From Chlorobium sp. (GTDB taxonomy: Bacteria > Bacteroidota > Chlorobiia > Chlorobiales > Chlorobiaceae): a stretch of 32,802 bases of DNA. This document shows positions 8,186 through 16,642 of this stretch, piece by piece. The notes beneath the pieces were generated by a model. The model was given only the letters and a program-made list of their open reading frames with translations. It did not search any database and had not been told where the DNA came from. The stretch spans positions 1 to 32,802 of the forward strand of contig JANQMO010000034.1 of NCBI GenBank assembly GCA_028280025.1, in the 5' to 3' direction. The translations under genes were made by a program, and so were the position numbers. The first letter of the stretch is position 1, and each line of letters starts with the position of its first letter.

Positions 8186-9487
8186 TCAGAATTTCATTTT
8201 CCTCAACGAACGAAGCTTGTTCAGGACGTTCTTGTTGACATTGAGTTCCATATCCTCCTGGTCCGCAGGAACCTCTCTGAAAAGCAGCCTCAGCAGGTCA
8301 TCCTCCCTGACATATTTTTCCATATCGAGGCTGTACAGTGCCCTTGGCAGGGTGATAATTCGCTGTGCCCGGTCAACCGTGACGACAATATCGGTCCCCA
8401 TTCTCTTCACCTCGACCGTCTCAGCTTCCTTGAGGAACGGTATGCGAATGCAGAGTATTTCCAGATGGTCCTCTCCGTGGGCGCTTTTCTGGGATTCGAT
8501 CCAGAAATTCTTTCCTGAATAATACACCTTGTCAGGAGACTGCTCACCGAAGACAAGTCTGCTGACCTCATGAAGCGCGTCCGGCCCGATCGGTTCGGTC
8601 CGCTGGAGCTGACATCGAAAAACCGGCGTCGGATAGAAAGAATTGTCGATCTCCATCAGATACTTGCTGTGCAGGTCGGCCCAGAACTCGAAATATTCAC
8701 CGACCGTTTTCGATGTCGGCAGAATCTTGTTGATAACGATCCCGTCAATATTGATGCCGTAGAGATGAACGAACGTATACGCCCTCTTTGTTTCGAGAAT
8801 CGAGAGTTTTTCAGGGTTCAGAACCAGCCTGAAGGTCACCTCCGGGCTCAGGATAAACTTGTTGATATCCTCCATCTGTTTGAGCAGCACGTTGACCTCC
8901 TCGAAAAACTCTTCATCGGGAATGGAGTTCTTGCCCATCGGACGTGCAAGCGAAGACATGCTCTTGTACAGCTTGAAAAACTGTTTGCCCATGTTGCCGC
9001 CGATGATGATTTCCGGGTAGGCCAGAAGCCTGAGCGTATTGCCCGTTGGCGACGTATCGAGCACAACCGCGTCCCACCTGCCTGACTGCGCTTCGTCAAC
9101 CAGCCGTCCCAGTGCGAAGATCTCGTCAAGTCCGGGTTGTGTCGTCAGTTCGGACGCCATACCGCTGTCAATGCCCTGGTTCTGGTACGAAGACGAAACG
9201 AACTTCTGAAAACCGGACATATTTTTCTTCAGTTCATGAATCGTATCGACTTCAAGACCGTAAAGATTCCCTTCGATTTTCTGCGGCTCGTTCCGGCTGA
9301 TCGGCATATTGAAAACATCCGACAGGGAATGTGCCGGATCGGACGACATGATCAGAACCCGCTTGTTTCTTCTTGCCAGCGCAACAGCGGTTGACGATGA
9401 AATCGTTGTTTTTCCCGTCCCGCCCTTGCCTGAATAGATAATCACCCTCGGCTGCGACTGACCACCTTCGAGGTCTCTCGACAACAT
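8186..9487 (-). CDS. ArsA/Get3-family ATPase with C-terminal alpha-crystallin-like domain
   Basis: This 433-residue protein is a SIMIBI-class ATPase of the ArsA/Get3 family. The deviant Walker A is GKGGTGKTT (about residues 20-28, signature lysine K21). SSDPAHSLSDVF is the family's switch I region, and VVLDTSPTGNTLRLL the Walker B/switch II region. The last about 90 residues (IRIPFLKEAETVEVKRMGTDIVVTVDRAQRIITLP...) look like the HSP20-type domain found in some ArsA-like proteins. No arsenic genes (arsB, arsC, arsR) are nearby, so arsenite export is unlikely. Family members without that context are usually of unknown function; a role in protein targeting or membrane-complex assembly is only a possibility. 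The start is supported by AGGAG about 8 nt before the ATG at 9487. Confidence 0.9.
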   Translation of the reverse strand: MLSRDLEGGQSQPRVIIYSGKGGTGKTTISSSTAVALARRNKRVLIMSSDPAHSLSDVFNMPISRNEPQKIEGNLYGLEVDTIHELKKNMSGFQKFVSSSYQNQGIDSGMASELTTQPGLDEIFALGRLVDEAQSGRWDAVVLDTSPTGNTLRLLAYPEIIIGGNMGKQFFKLYKSMSSLARPMGKNSIPDEEFFEEVNVLLKQMEDINKFILSPEVTFRLVLNPEKLSILETKRAYTFVHLYGINIDGIVINKILPTSKTVGEYFEFWADLHSKYLMEIDNSFYPTPVFRCQLQRTEPIGPDALHEVSRLVFGEQSPDKVYYSGKNFWIESQKSAHGEDHLEILCIRIPFLKEAETVEVKRMGTDIVVTVDRAQRIITLPRALYSLDMEKYVREDDLLRLLFREVPADQEDMELNVNKNVLNKLRSLRKMKF

Positions 9488-9840
9488 AGACTTTTCTCCT
9501 GTTAGAAATATCCTAAACTGAGCATTTCAACAAATGCTCAACAATAGTACGTTTATTAAAAACAACCTGTTACAACACACATTCAGTGTAATTATTTGTC
9601 ATCTTACAGGTGAAAGTGAAACCTGATAAAGAATCGCATTTGTTGAACCCCTTCGGGATTGCCGATCATGCCGAATCTGCTTCGTTACAGGGAATTTGCG
9701 GTAGTTCACTACAGCGGTATTCCCTGTGCCTTGCATCTCCGGCATGCTCGACAATCGCTCAATTTAGGAATAAATAAAACCGGCGTCCGGCAGATGATAG
9801 AGCTATCACCCCGAAGGGATTAAAGTACTATTTTCCGCCT
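9488..9840. other. Gene-free region with nested imperfect palindromes
   Basis: This 353-nt stretch between aat (3' end) and the ArsA-like gene (5' end) has no credible ORF. It holds nested inverted repeats. CCCTTCGGG (9649-9657) is mirrored by CCCGAAGGG (9810-9818). A 17-nt arm at 9658-9674 is mirrored imperfectly at 9739-9755. CAGGGAAT (9688-9695) is mirrored by ATTCCCTG (9719-9726), with an inner GTAG-TTCA-CTAC hairpin at 9701-9712. GATAG-AG-CTATC lies at 9796-9807. The stretch must also contain the promoter of the ArsA-like gene and the end of aat. No transposase or obvious flanking target duplication is visible. Confidence 0.6.
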
Positions 9841-10419
9841 TTATATGAAACGGATCATTTTCTGCAGCGCTTGCCGCAGAAGTCTCATGTACTCAACATG
9901 GCTTATCTCGACAGCTCCGAGAAAAGCAAGATGCGGATTCATGATCTGGGCATCGAGCAATTCATAGCCTTTTTGCTGCAAGTGTCTTACCAGAGCGTCG
10001 AAAGCGACCTTCGAAGCATTCGGTACGGTATAGAACATGGATTCACCAAAAAAAACGCCGCCCAGAGCAAGGCCGTAAAGGCCGCCGGCAAGGTTATTTC
10101 CCTGGTAACATTCCACACTGTGCGCCAGTCCGCGCTTGTGCAGGGCGATATAACTTTCGATGATTTCGGGCGATATCCATGTCCCGTCATCGGATCCCCG
10201 AGGAGCGGCGCACTGTCGAATGACAGACTCGAAATCCCTGTTGAACGAAATCTCAAACACCCCCTTTTTCACAAGCCTCTTGACAACCCTTGTCGATCTG
10301 TACTCCTTGAGAGGAACAACCGCCCTGCGGTGCGGCTGGCACCAGTATACCTTACCGTCTTCGGGATCGGCCATCGGGAAATACCCGTGAAGATATGCGC
10401 GGATAATATCGTCGAGCAT
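9841..10419 (-). CDS. aat: Leucyl/phenylalanyl-tRNA--protein transferase
   Basis: Aat transfers Leu or Phe from aminoacyl-tRNA to the N-terminus of proteins that begin with Lys or Arg, feeding them to the ClpS/ClpAP N-degron pathway in the cytoplasm. The product (192 residues from the chosen start) shows the family motifs in order: AYLHGYFPMAD, YWCQPHRRAVVPL, FEISFNRDFESVIRQCA, TWISPEIIESYIALHKRGLAHSVE, GGLYGLALGGVFFGESMFY, and LLDAQIMNPHLAFLGA. An in-frame ATG at 10497 would add 26 residues that do not resemble the family and would overlap the upstream gene. The ATG at 10419 gives the expected LDDIIRAYLHGYFP beginning and has GGAG about 13 nt upstream. It is the last gene of the run uvrD-like - glycosyltransferase - aat. 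Confidence 0.95.
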   Translation of the reverse strand: MLDDIIRAYLHGYFPMADPEDGKVYWCQPHRRAVVPLKEYRSTRVVKRLVKKGVFEISFNRDFESVIRQCAAPRGSDDGTWISPEIIESYIALHKRGLAHSVECYQGNNLAGGLYGLALGGVFFGESMFYTVPNASKVAFDALVRHLQQKGYELLDAQIMNPHLAFLGAVEISHVEYMRLLRQALQKMIRFI

Positions 10420-10456
10420 CAGCAGGAGTCTCCATGTCGGCGGATTCCGGGAATGA

Positions 10457-11497
10457 TCAGCTCTCACAAAGGCATTCCGCCCAGGCCGCTTCCACATAGT
10501 CGGTCAGGTCGTTCCATGGCCCCGCGGAGATCCATTCGGCAATGTAGTTGACGGTACTGCTGTAACCCATCGGCTCATGATTCGGCTTCAAGAGCCAATC
10601 CCTCAGTATATCCCGGTCAAGCGAATGCATGGTCAGACCAAGCCCCAGCTCCTCCAGGGCCAAAGCGTTCGACTCCTGTTCAATCTGGCCGTCGAGAGGC
10701 CTCAACAGCAGTTTCTTGCCGAGATGAAGCGCCTCGCCCGGAAGTTCGAAACCTGCATTGCAGACCACGCCGTTACTTTCCTGGAGATCCCGCAAAAAGC
10801 CTTCGCGCGAATACCCCCTGTAGTGCAGATGTCCTTCATCGCTGTCCTGGCGGACTTTCCCGTAAATATAGAACTCATGATTGTCGAAAGGAGCAAGAAA
10901 TCCGGTCACGTCCTCCACCTCCTCGAACGGAAGGTAAACAAGCACTTTGCCGGGTTTTGCGGCAACGGATTCGGCTTCATAGAGCGTTTGCGGGATGACG
11001 GGCGGAAAAATCGGCTGGTTGAAATGGTGCCAGTGAAGGCCGGCGTTGTATTGCGCAGGAGCGAAATTCAAAAGGGTATACCGCTCGAACACACTCCCTT
11101 TTGCCAGAGGAACATTGTAACGAAACGCATACTGGTGACCGAAACCGACCGAGGGAATTTTTTTCATTCTCGCAGCCATCGAGGTTACCGGTTCAAAATC
11201 GGTGACAATCAGGTCTATACCGTTGACGTCAAGTGAAAAAACATCCGACATAAGGCGAACGAGATCGAGCTGGAACATCGTCTCGATATAGTTCATCTTC
11301 CCCCTGTAGGTAACAAGCGTGAGACCTTTGAGAACCTGGTAGGGAGAAAACACATCGATCTCTTTCAGTTCCTCTTCTTTTCTGCCGCTGATGATCACCT
11401 CGACCTCATGGCCGGCTTCACGAAGGCTTGAGACCAGTTCCCTGCTTCGGCTGATATGGCCATTTCCCGTTCCCTGAACACCAAAGAGGATTTTCAT
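10457..11497 (-). CDS. MJ1255/VC2487-type glycosyltransferase (GT-B fold)
   Basis: This 346-residue protein resembles the MJ1255/VC2487 family of putative glycosyltransferases related to UDP-glucuronosyltransferase/MurG-type GT-B enzymes. The N-terminus MKILFGVQGTGNGHISRSRELVSSL is the classic donor-domain GxGH loop. TDFEPVTSMAARMKKIPSVGFGHQYAF follows at the end of the N-terminal domain. The C-terminal domain has VLVYLPFEEVEDV, NGVVCNAGFELPGEALHLGKKLLLRPLDGQIEQESNA, a nucleotide-sugar-binding-like segment. No membrane segment or signal peptide is evident. The sugar and acceptor are unknown; the family is often linked to cell-envelope glycans. I chose the ATG at 11497 over the 17-codon-longer ORF start because the family motif begins there and ACAGGAAA lies upstream. 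It is 37 nt from aat and 134 nt from the helicase gene. Confidence 0.85.
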   Translation of the reverse strand: MKILFGVQGTGNGHISRSRELVSSLREAGHEVEVIISGRKEEELKEIDVFSPYQVLKGLTLVTYRGKMNYIETMFQLDLVRLMSDVFSLDVNGIDLIVTDFEPVTSMAARMKKIPSVGFGHQYAFRYNVPLAKGSVFERYTLLNFAPAQYNAGLHWHHFNQPIFPPVIPQTLYEAESVAAKPGKVLVYLPFEEVEDVTGFLAPFDNHEFYIYGKVRQDSDEGHLHYRGYSREGFLRDLQESNGVVCNAGFELPGEALHLGKKLLLRPLDGQIEQESNALALEELGLGLTMHSLDRDILRDWLLKPNHEPMGYSSTVNYIAEWISAGPWNDLTDYVEAAWAECLCES

Positions 11498-11631
11498 ACC
11501 GTCTGACTTTTCCTGTATTGGACAATTACCGGCGGCAGACCATGGCATCGATGCCGCCTGAATCTTCTTTCACCGGTCCGCCGCCTGCCTTTCAGTCTTA
11601 TCACTACCGCACGACCACCGTACAATGGCAG

Positions 11632-13845
11632 TCACTTTTCCACGACAAGGTTGGCATACTGCACCATCAGCGTTTTTTCACCGGCATTGCGAAACCGTAT
11701 TTTCGCTTTCCGGTCACCTCCCTTCCCCTGTACCGATAGAACGATCCCCGGACCGAACATGGGATGGTGCACTCTCGATCCCGGCCTCAGGCCGTCCGGA
11801 TCACGAGGCGCATCCTTTTGTACGGCTCCTTTCGAAAAGGTTTCTCGAAGAGGCGCACTGCCGCCGAACCGGTATCCGCCCCCTGTACGGCCTTCTTCCG
11901 GCTGCAGGGAAACGGCCCGTCCTCCTTCAGTTACCATGAGAGCATGATCAACTTCGTCAATAAACATGGACTTCAGCGTAACCTGAGGCTGGCCGTAATG
12001 GTAACGGCTTTTTGCCCACGAAAGAAAAACTTTTCGCTGCGCTCTCGTTACGGCAACATAAAACAGCCGCCGCTCCTCTTCAAGCTCTTCCGACTCGTAA
12101 TAGGCCAGAGGGAAAAGCCGCTCCTCGAGACCGGTTATGAAAACGACAGGAAACTCCAGCCCTTTTGCCGAATGGACGGTCATGAGAGAAACATAGTTAT
12201 CATGCTCCTCTGCATCCTCGTAATCGGTAGCAAGTGAAATGCCGTTCAAAAAGTCGTTCAATCCGTTGGCATCTTCATTATGGTCCGAAAAATCCCGCGC
12301 CATTGACAGGAGTTCCTGCAGGTTCTCATAGCGCGACATCGATTCAGGCGTATTTTCCGCCTGCAGAAGGGATGTAATCCCGGTCAGTTCGTAGAGTGAA
12401 GAGAGAACATCGTAAACACTGCCTTCCAGAGCGACATCCCTGAGCTGTTCGATAACGGCAATGAACCCCCCGAGAGCGTTACAGAGCCGCGCAGGAAAAC
12501 CGGCCTGACCGGCTCCGAGAATTGCCTCATACACCGTGGTTCCGTTCCTGAGCGCGTGGTCACGAAGCTTGCCTATACTGACCTCGCCGATCTTCCTGGG
12601 CGGAAAATTGATGATACGCAGGAGGGACTCGGTATCCTGGTCATTGCTGATAAACCGGAGATAGGCAACCGCGTCCTTGATCTCCTTTCGCTTGTAAAAG
12701 GATACACTCCCGAAAATCCTGTACGGGATCCTGTCCATCCGGAAAAGGTCCTCGAGCACCCTCGACTGGGCGTTTGTTCTGTAAAAAACCGCAAAGTCCC
12801 TGTAATCAAGACCCTTTTCACGCTGCAGCCGCCGTATCTCCTCCCCGACTTTTTCGGCTTCCCTCTTCTCGTTGAACGATTCAAGAAGGGTGATCGGCTC
12901 GCCTTTTTCCTGCATCGAAACCAGCTCTTTTTCAATCTGCTTCCTGTTTCGCTTGATAATCCCGTTGGCCGCTTCGAGAATGGTCTGGGTACTGCGATAG
13001 TTCTCAACCAGCTTGAAAACAGCAGCTTCAGGATAATCGTCCCTGAAATTGAGGATATTGGTAATATCGGCTCCCCGCCATGAATAAATCGACTGGGCGT
13101 CATCGCCAACGACGAAGATATTGCGATGGTGCGATGCAAGAGCTTTCGCCACAAGGTACTGGGCGCGGTTGGTGTCCTGGTACTCGTCGATCAGAATATA
13201 GCGGAAATAGTTCTGCAGTTGTTCGAGAACAGCAGGCTGGACCCGGAAAACCTCGAGCGGCTTGAGAAGAAGATCATCGAAATCAAGAGCGTTGTTTTCC
13301 TTCAACCTCACAGAATATCGTTCGTATATCTTTGCCGCTTTCTGAGCGTTGTAATCCGATGCCTCTGCATGAAACTGGTCCGGAAGCACGAAACTGTTTT
13401 TGGCTCTGCTGATGATGCCCTGTACCGTATTGACCGGAATTGCGTCAGGAGGGATGTCAAGCTCCTTCATAACCTGGCGGATCAGGCTTTTACTGTCGTC
13501 TGAATCGTATATGGAGAAGTTCTCCTCGTACCCGATGAGGTGAATGTACTGCCGGAGAAGGCGTGCAAATATCGAATGAAACGTCCCGATCCAGAGCCCT
13601 CTCGAACTCCCCCCTTCAAGCAGTTGATCCACCCTCTGCCGCATCTCGCTGGCCGCCTTGTTGGTAAAGGTCAGGGCAAGAATTTCATGCGGAGCGACCT
13701 GCTCCTCGCCGATCAGGTAGGCTATCCTGTAGGTGATCACCCTTGTTTTTCCCGAACCCGCCCCGGCAAGAACCATGACCGGGCCGCTGGTGGACTGGAC
13801 AGCCTGGCGCTGCACGTCGTTGAGTTGCTCTACAATATCAACCAA
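11632..13845 (-). CDS. UvrD/PcrA-family superfamily 1 DNA helicase
   Basis: This 3'-to-5' DNA helicase of superfamily 1 would unwind DNA in nucleotide excision or mismatch repair or at stalled replication forks. The 737 residues carry the motifs in order: LNDVQRQAV (Q motif), GAGSGKTRVI (motif I, about residues 28-37), ALTFTNKAASEMRQR (Ia), GTFHSIFARLLR, LIDEYQDTN (II), VGDDAQSIYSWRGAD (III), KLVENYRSTQTI (IV), LMTVHSAKGLEFPVVFITGLEE (V) and YVAVTRAQ (VI). The C-terminal HPMFGPGIVLSVQGKG...KIRF resembles the PcrA tail that binds RNA polymerase. Length and tail favour PcrA/UvrD over Rep. The predicted start is TTG at 13845; no in-frame ATG occurs before the Q motif. UvrA lies about 9 kb away. 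Confidence 0.94.
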   Translation of the reverse strand: MVDIVEQLNDVQRQAVQSTSGPVMVLAGAGSGKTRVITYRIAYLIGEEQVAPHEILALTFTNKAASEMRQRVDQLLEGGSSRGLWIGTFHSIFARLLRQYIHLIGYEENFSIYDSDDSKSLIRQVMKELDIPPDAIPVNTVQGIISRAKNSFVLPDQFHAEASDYNAQKAAKIYERYSVRLKENNALDFDDLLLKPLEVFRVQPAVLEQLQNYFRYILIDEYQDTNRAQYLVAKALASHHRNIFVVGDDAQSIYSWRGADITNILNFRDDYPEAAVFKLVENYRSTQTILEAANGIIKRNRKQIEKELVSMQEKGEPITLLESFNEKREAEKVGEEIRRLQREKGLDYRDFAVFYRTNAQSRVLEDLFRMDRIPYRIFGSVSFYKRKEIKDAVAYLRFISNDQDTESLLRIINFPPRKIGEVSIGKLRDHALRNGTTVYEAILGAGQAGFPARLCNALGGFIAVIEQLRDVALEGSVYDVLSSLYELTGITSLLQAENTPESMSRYENLQELLSMARDFSDHNEDANGLNDFLNGISLATDYEDAEEHDNYVSLMTVHSAKGLEFPVVFITGLEERLFPLAYYESEELEEERRLFYVAVTRAQRKVFLSWAKSRYHYGQPQVTLKSMFIDEVDHALMVTEGGRAVSLQPEEGRTGGGYRFGGSAPLRETFSKGAVQKDAPRDPDGLRPGSRVHHPMFGPGIVLSVQGKGGDRKAKIRFRNAGEKTLMVQYANLVVEK

Positions 13846-13920
13846 TAGTATAGTACTTCAGAAAATTAATTAACGCCTGGTCGCCGGCATCAGCCCGGAG
13901 ACTTCTCAATATCGCGGTTA

Positions 13921-13957
13921 AAAATAAAAAAAACACCCTCTTCCGGCTACAGAAGAC
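13921..13957 (-). terminator. Possible weak terminator downstream of the PCD gene
   Basis: On the minus strand a 5-bp stem (complement of 13953-13957 pairing with 13940-13944) is followed by GGGTG and a long T-rich run (complement of the A-tract 13921-13934). The short stem makes this weak. It could end the PCD transcript before the helicase gene, or the T-tract may simply be upstream promoter sequence of the helicase gene. Confidence 0.35.
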
Positions 13958-14025
13958 AGCGCGTTTTTCACAACCGGCAGTACCCGGCAGAAGAGACCGG
14001 GCCGATGCAGCGATTCATCAGTGAG

Positions 14026-14313
14026 TCAGCCCTTCTGCAGATCAGACGTTTTTTCAGCCATTTCAAAATCCTTTTCGCCCAACCCGCCCAGCGAATGGCT
14101 CCACCATGTTACGGTCACCCGGCCCCATTCGGTCAGTATTGCCGGATGATGACCGGCCTGTTCGGCAAGCATGCCGACCTGAACACTGAATGCCATAGCG
14201 GACACAAAATCCCTGAAAGCAAATTCCCTCTCGAGGCGCTTGCCGCCGTCAACTTCGACAACCTCCCAGCCCGGCAGTTCGCGCATTTTCAAGCCTACAG
14301 CATGCTCGCTCAT
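14026..14313 (-). CDS. Pterin-4a-carbinolamine dehydratase
   Basis: The enzyme dehydrates 4a-hydroxytetrahydropterin so that the cofactor of pterin-dependent hydroxylases can be recycled. In bacteria without such a hydroxylase nearby, members can also act in molybdopterin or other pterin metabolism. The 95-residue protein has the family signature AGHHPAILTEWGRVTVTWWSHSLGGLGEKD, with the paired histidines, the tryptophan-rich strand and the distal histidine and aspartate. ELPGWEVV opens the fold. The ATG at 14313 is preferred because AAAGGG lies about 10 nt upstream; an in-frame ATG at 14322 would sit almost on top of that site. No aromatic amino acid hydroxylase gene is visible in the window. 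The gene is upstream of the helicase gene on the same strand. Confidence 0.92.
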   Translation of the reverse strand: MSEHAVGLKMRELPGWEVVEVDGGKRLEREFAFRDFVSAMAFSVQVGMLAEQAGHHPAILTEWGRVTVTWWSHSLGGLGEKDFEMAEKTSDLQKG

Positions 14314-14531
14314 TTTTTCCATAACCCTTTCGATTGCACTGTTCCTGTTCGCTGGAAAAGAGACACGGCGCCTCCCTCAATCAACCGGCCGACTCCGGAA
14401 AACCGCCGCAGGACTCCTTGCACCGCAGCACCATCAATTAACATTTTATTGATCAATAATCCATGGTATATTGTGCCGTCCCGGCAATCCGCTTTCCGTT
14501 CTTACAACAGCAACATAATCCCGTTGAAACC

Positions 14532-15974
14532 ATGTTCCCCTTAGTTTACGAAATCAATACAAGGGTCTGGCTGCGCGAACTGAAAGAGAAATACGGAAAA
14601 CCCATCACTCTCGGCACAATACCCGAAGAGGAACTTGCGTTGTTCAAACAGTGCCGTTTCGATTATGTTTGGCTCATGGGGGTCTGGAAACCCAGCCTCT
14701 ACAGTGAAGCGATCGCTCGTTCGCACCCCTGCCTCAGAACCTCTTATCTGGAACTTCTCGACACCGTCTCACCCACAGACGTCGGCGCCTCACCTTATGC
14801 CATACCGGAGTACATCCTCAATCCCTGCCTGGGAGAGGAAAAAGAACTCGATATGTTCCGCAAGAGACTCAACGATCAGGGAATCATGCTCATGCTGGAC
14901 TTTGTCCCGAACCATCTTGCAGTAGACAATCCCTTGCTTCCCGAACACCCTGAATATTTTATACCCCTCTCCAGTGACGAGCACGATCTCGATCCCGGCT
15001 CATGCATCGAATACAAACGGAACATGTATCTCGCTCACGGCAAGGATCCGTACTTTCCCGGGTGGACCGATACCCTTCAGTTGAATTACGCAAACCCGGA
15101 AACCCATGAGCTGATGAGGAACAACCTGCTTTCGGTCAGCAGCCACTGCGACGCGGTCCGATGCGATGTGGCAATGCTGATACTCAAATCGGTCTTCGAC
15201 ACCACATGGGGCGATAGTACCGGCCCCATGCCTGAAGAGTTCTGGCAAAAAACGATACAGGCCGTCAAATCGAAGTATCCGGGCTTTGTTTTCCTAGCGG
15301 AATCATACTGGGACAAAGAGTGGGAACTCCAGCAGCTCGGGTTCGACTACACCTATGACAAACCGTTTTACGACCATATAACCGCCCACCCTGTAAACAT
15401 TTCCAGATTGCGGCAGCACCTGGAAGCCGAATGGGACTACCAGTCAAAACTGTGCCGGTTCCTGGAAAATCACGACGAGCCCCGTGCAGCAAAAAAGCTC
15501 GGGCCCAATCATCCTGCTGCCGCACTCATTCTGCTGACAACGCCGGGCATGCATCTGATCCATCAGGGACAGCTCGAAGGCCTCCGGATGAAGCTTCCCG
15601 TCCAGCTTCTCTGTAAAAAGAACGAAAGCGCACACCAGGATCTCGAAACGGTCTATACGCAACTGTTCAATCTCATCGATAACGATCTCTTTACATACGG
15701 AAAAATAGAGGTTCTCCAGTGCGACATCCATGACTCCCCGGGCTGCATAGCATATCGGCGTCACCTGAACGGCCGGTCCGCATTCATATTCGCCAATTTC
15801 AATTCCACGGGCATGCTGTTACAGCTCGATCATGAGGAATTTGAACGATTCGATCCGGATCATTACCACGTTTTCAGTACAAAACAGGTGCATACCGGGA
15901 TTTGCCGGCAGGCAGCCGGACCAAGCGTCAGGCTTGCCCCGCACGAGGCGATCATCATGCACCGCAACGCCTGA
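14532..15974 (+). CDS. GH13 alpha-amylase-family glycoside hydrolase
   Basis: This 480-residue protein has all four conserved regions of the GH13 (beta/alpha)8 barrel. Region I is DFVPNH (D123-H128). Region II is AVRCDV with the predicted nucleophile D212. Region III is LAESY with the acid/base E257. Region IV is NHD with the stabilising D315. It should therefore act on alpha-glucosidic bonds as a hydrolase or transglycosylase. The opening VYEINTRVWLREL resembles the group of short GH13 enzymes that lack extra N-terminal domains. There is no signal peptide, so the likely substrate is intracellular glycogen or a maltooligosaccharide; the exact specificity cannot be read. A C-terminal beta-sandwich is plausible after HLNGRSAFIFANFNSTG. 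The start is taken at ATG 14532 because the 23 preceding in-frame residues do not resemble the family. Confidence 0.93.
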   Translation: MFPLVYEINTRVWLRELKEKYGKPITLGTIPEEELALFKQCRFDYVWLMGVWKPSLYSEAIARSHPCLRTSYLELLDTVSPTDVGASPYAIPEYILNPCLGEEKELDMFRKRLNDQGIMLMLDFVPNHLAVDNPLLPEHPEYFIPLSSDEHDLDPGSCIEYKRNMYLAHGKDPYFPGWTDTLQLNYANPETHELMRNNLLSVSSHCDAVRCDVAMLILKSVFDTTWGDSTGPMPEEFWQKTIQAVKSKYPGFVFLAESYWDKEWELQQLGFDYTYDKPFYDHITAHPVNISRLRQHLEAEWDYQSKLCRFLENHDEPRAAKKLGPNHPAAALILLTTPGMHLIHQGQLEGLRMKLPVQLLCKKNESAHQDLETVYTQLFNLIDNDLFTYGKIEVLQCDIHDSPGCIAYRRHLNGRSAFIFANFNSTGMLLQLDHEEFERFDPDHYHVFSTKQVHTGICRQAAGPSVRLAPHEAIIMHRNA

Positions 15975-16091
15975 CAGCCTGCCTCGCCGCCGCTGACGTT
16001 GCACAGTTCGGTCGTTGAACGTACATTGTTTTCTGTGTTCACTGTTTTTTTGAATTGATACTGGCCGTATCGAATAAAATCACCTTGCGGC

Positions 16092-16604
16092 ATGGATGAC
16101 ACCGACCGTATGCTTCGCGGCGACATTCTTATCGATCTCTTTTTTCTTGACGATGACACCACAAGCGTAACCGGCGGAATCTACATCGAAGCTTGCCCTG
16201 ACACGGTCTGGAGCACCCTCACGGATTATGACAACCTCAGCAATACGCTGCCGAAAGTCATAGCGAGCCGTTCTGTCGGGAAAAGCAATACCGGCATCAT
16301 CCTCGAACAGACCGGTAAAACCGGCATTCTTTTTTTTGAAAAAACCATCAAGTTCCGGCTCAATGTGCATGAAGAGTATCCCGACCGGATTTCATTTGAA
16401 CAGATCAGCGGCGATTTCCATATCTACAAAGGAGAATGGCGGCTTGAAACAAAAAACGGCTGCGGGGGAACATTCCTGCGTTACAAGGCAACGATCAAAC
16501 CGAAGTTTTTCGCTCCTCCGCTCTTGGTGAGTTTCGTACAGCGGCAGGATCTCCCGGGCATCCTGACTGCCCATAAGCAGCACACGGAAAGAATGGCGCC
16601 ATAA
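16092..16604 (+). CDS. SRPBCC-domain protein (cyclase/dehydrase, START-like), cytoplasmic copy
   Basis: This 170-residue protein has the helix-grip fold of the SRPBCC superfamily: GGIYIEACPDTVWSTLTDYDNLSNTLPKV, then ILEQTGKTGILFFEKTIKF, DRISFEQISGDFHIYKGEWRLE, and YKATIKPKFFAPPLLVSFVQRQDLPGIL. Such folds bind hydrophobic ligands; the nearest families are the polyketide cyclase/dehydrase and Coq10/RatA groups. No signal peptide is seen. The neighbour at 16643 is a clear paralogue sharing the order VSG/VTG-xIYIE, W-x5-DY-NL--TLPK, EQT-KTG-LF and ISGDF. Ligand and role are unknown. The ATG at 16092 lacks a good ribosome-binding site. It lies 117 nt after the amylase-family gene and may be in the same transcript. 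Confidence 0.82.
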   Translation: MDDTDRMLRGDILIDLFFLDDDTTSVTGGIYIEACPDTVWSTLTDYDNLSNTLPKVIASRSVGKSNTGIILEQTGKTGILFFEKTIKFRLNVHEEYPDRISFEQISGDFHIYKGEWRLETKNGCGGTFLRYKATIKPKFFAPPLLVSFVQRQDLPGILTAHKQHTERMAP

Positions 16605-16642
16605 ACCCGAGACCGCTTCATTTTCACCAGAAAGAGCTCCCT

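Noticed and set aside
9658..9755. Miniature transposon
   Set aside because: The terminal arms are imperfect, no target-site duplication was recognised and no copy elsewhere in the window was found; kept only as a structural finding.
10420..10497. Upstream extension of aat to the ATG at 10497
   Set aside because: The extra 26 residues do not resemble the family and would overlap the preceding gene by 41 nt.
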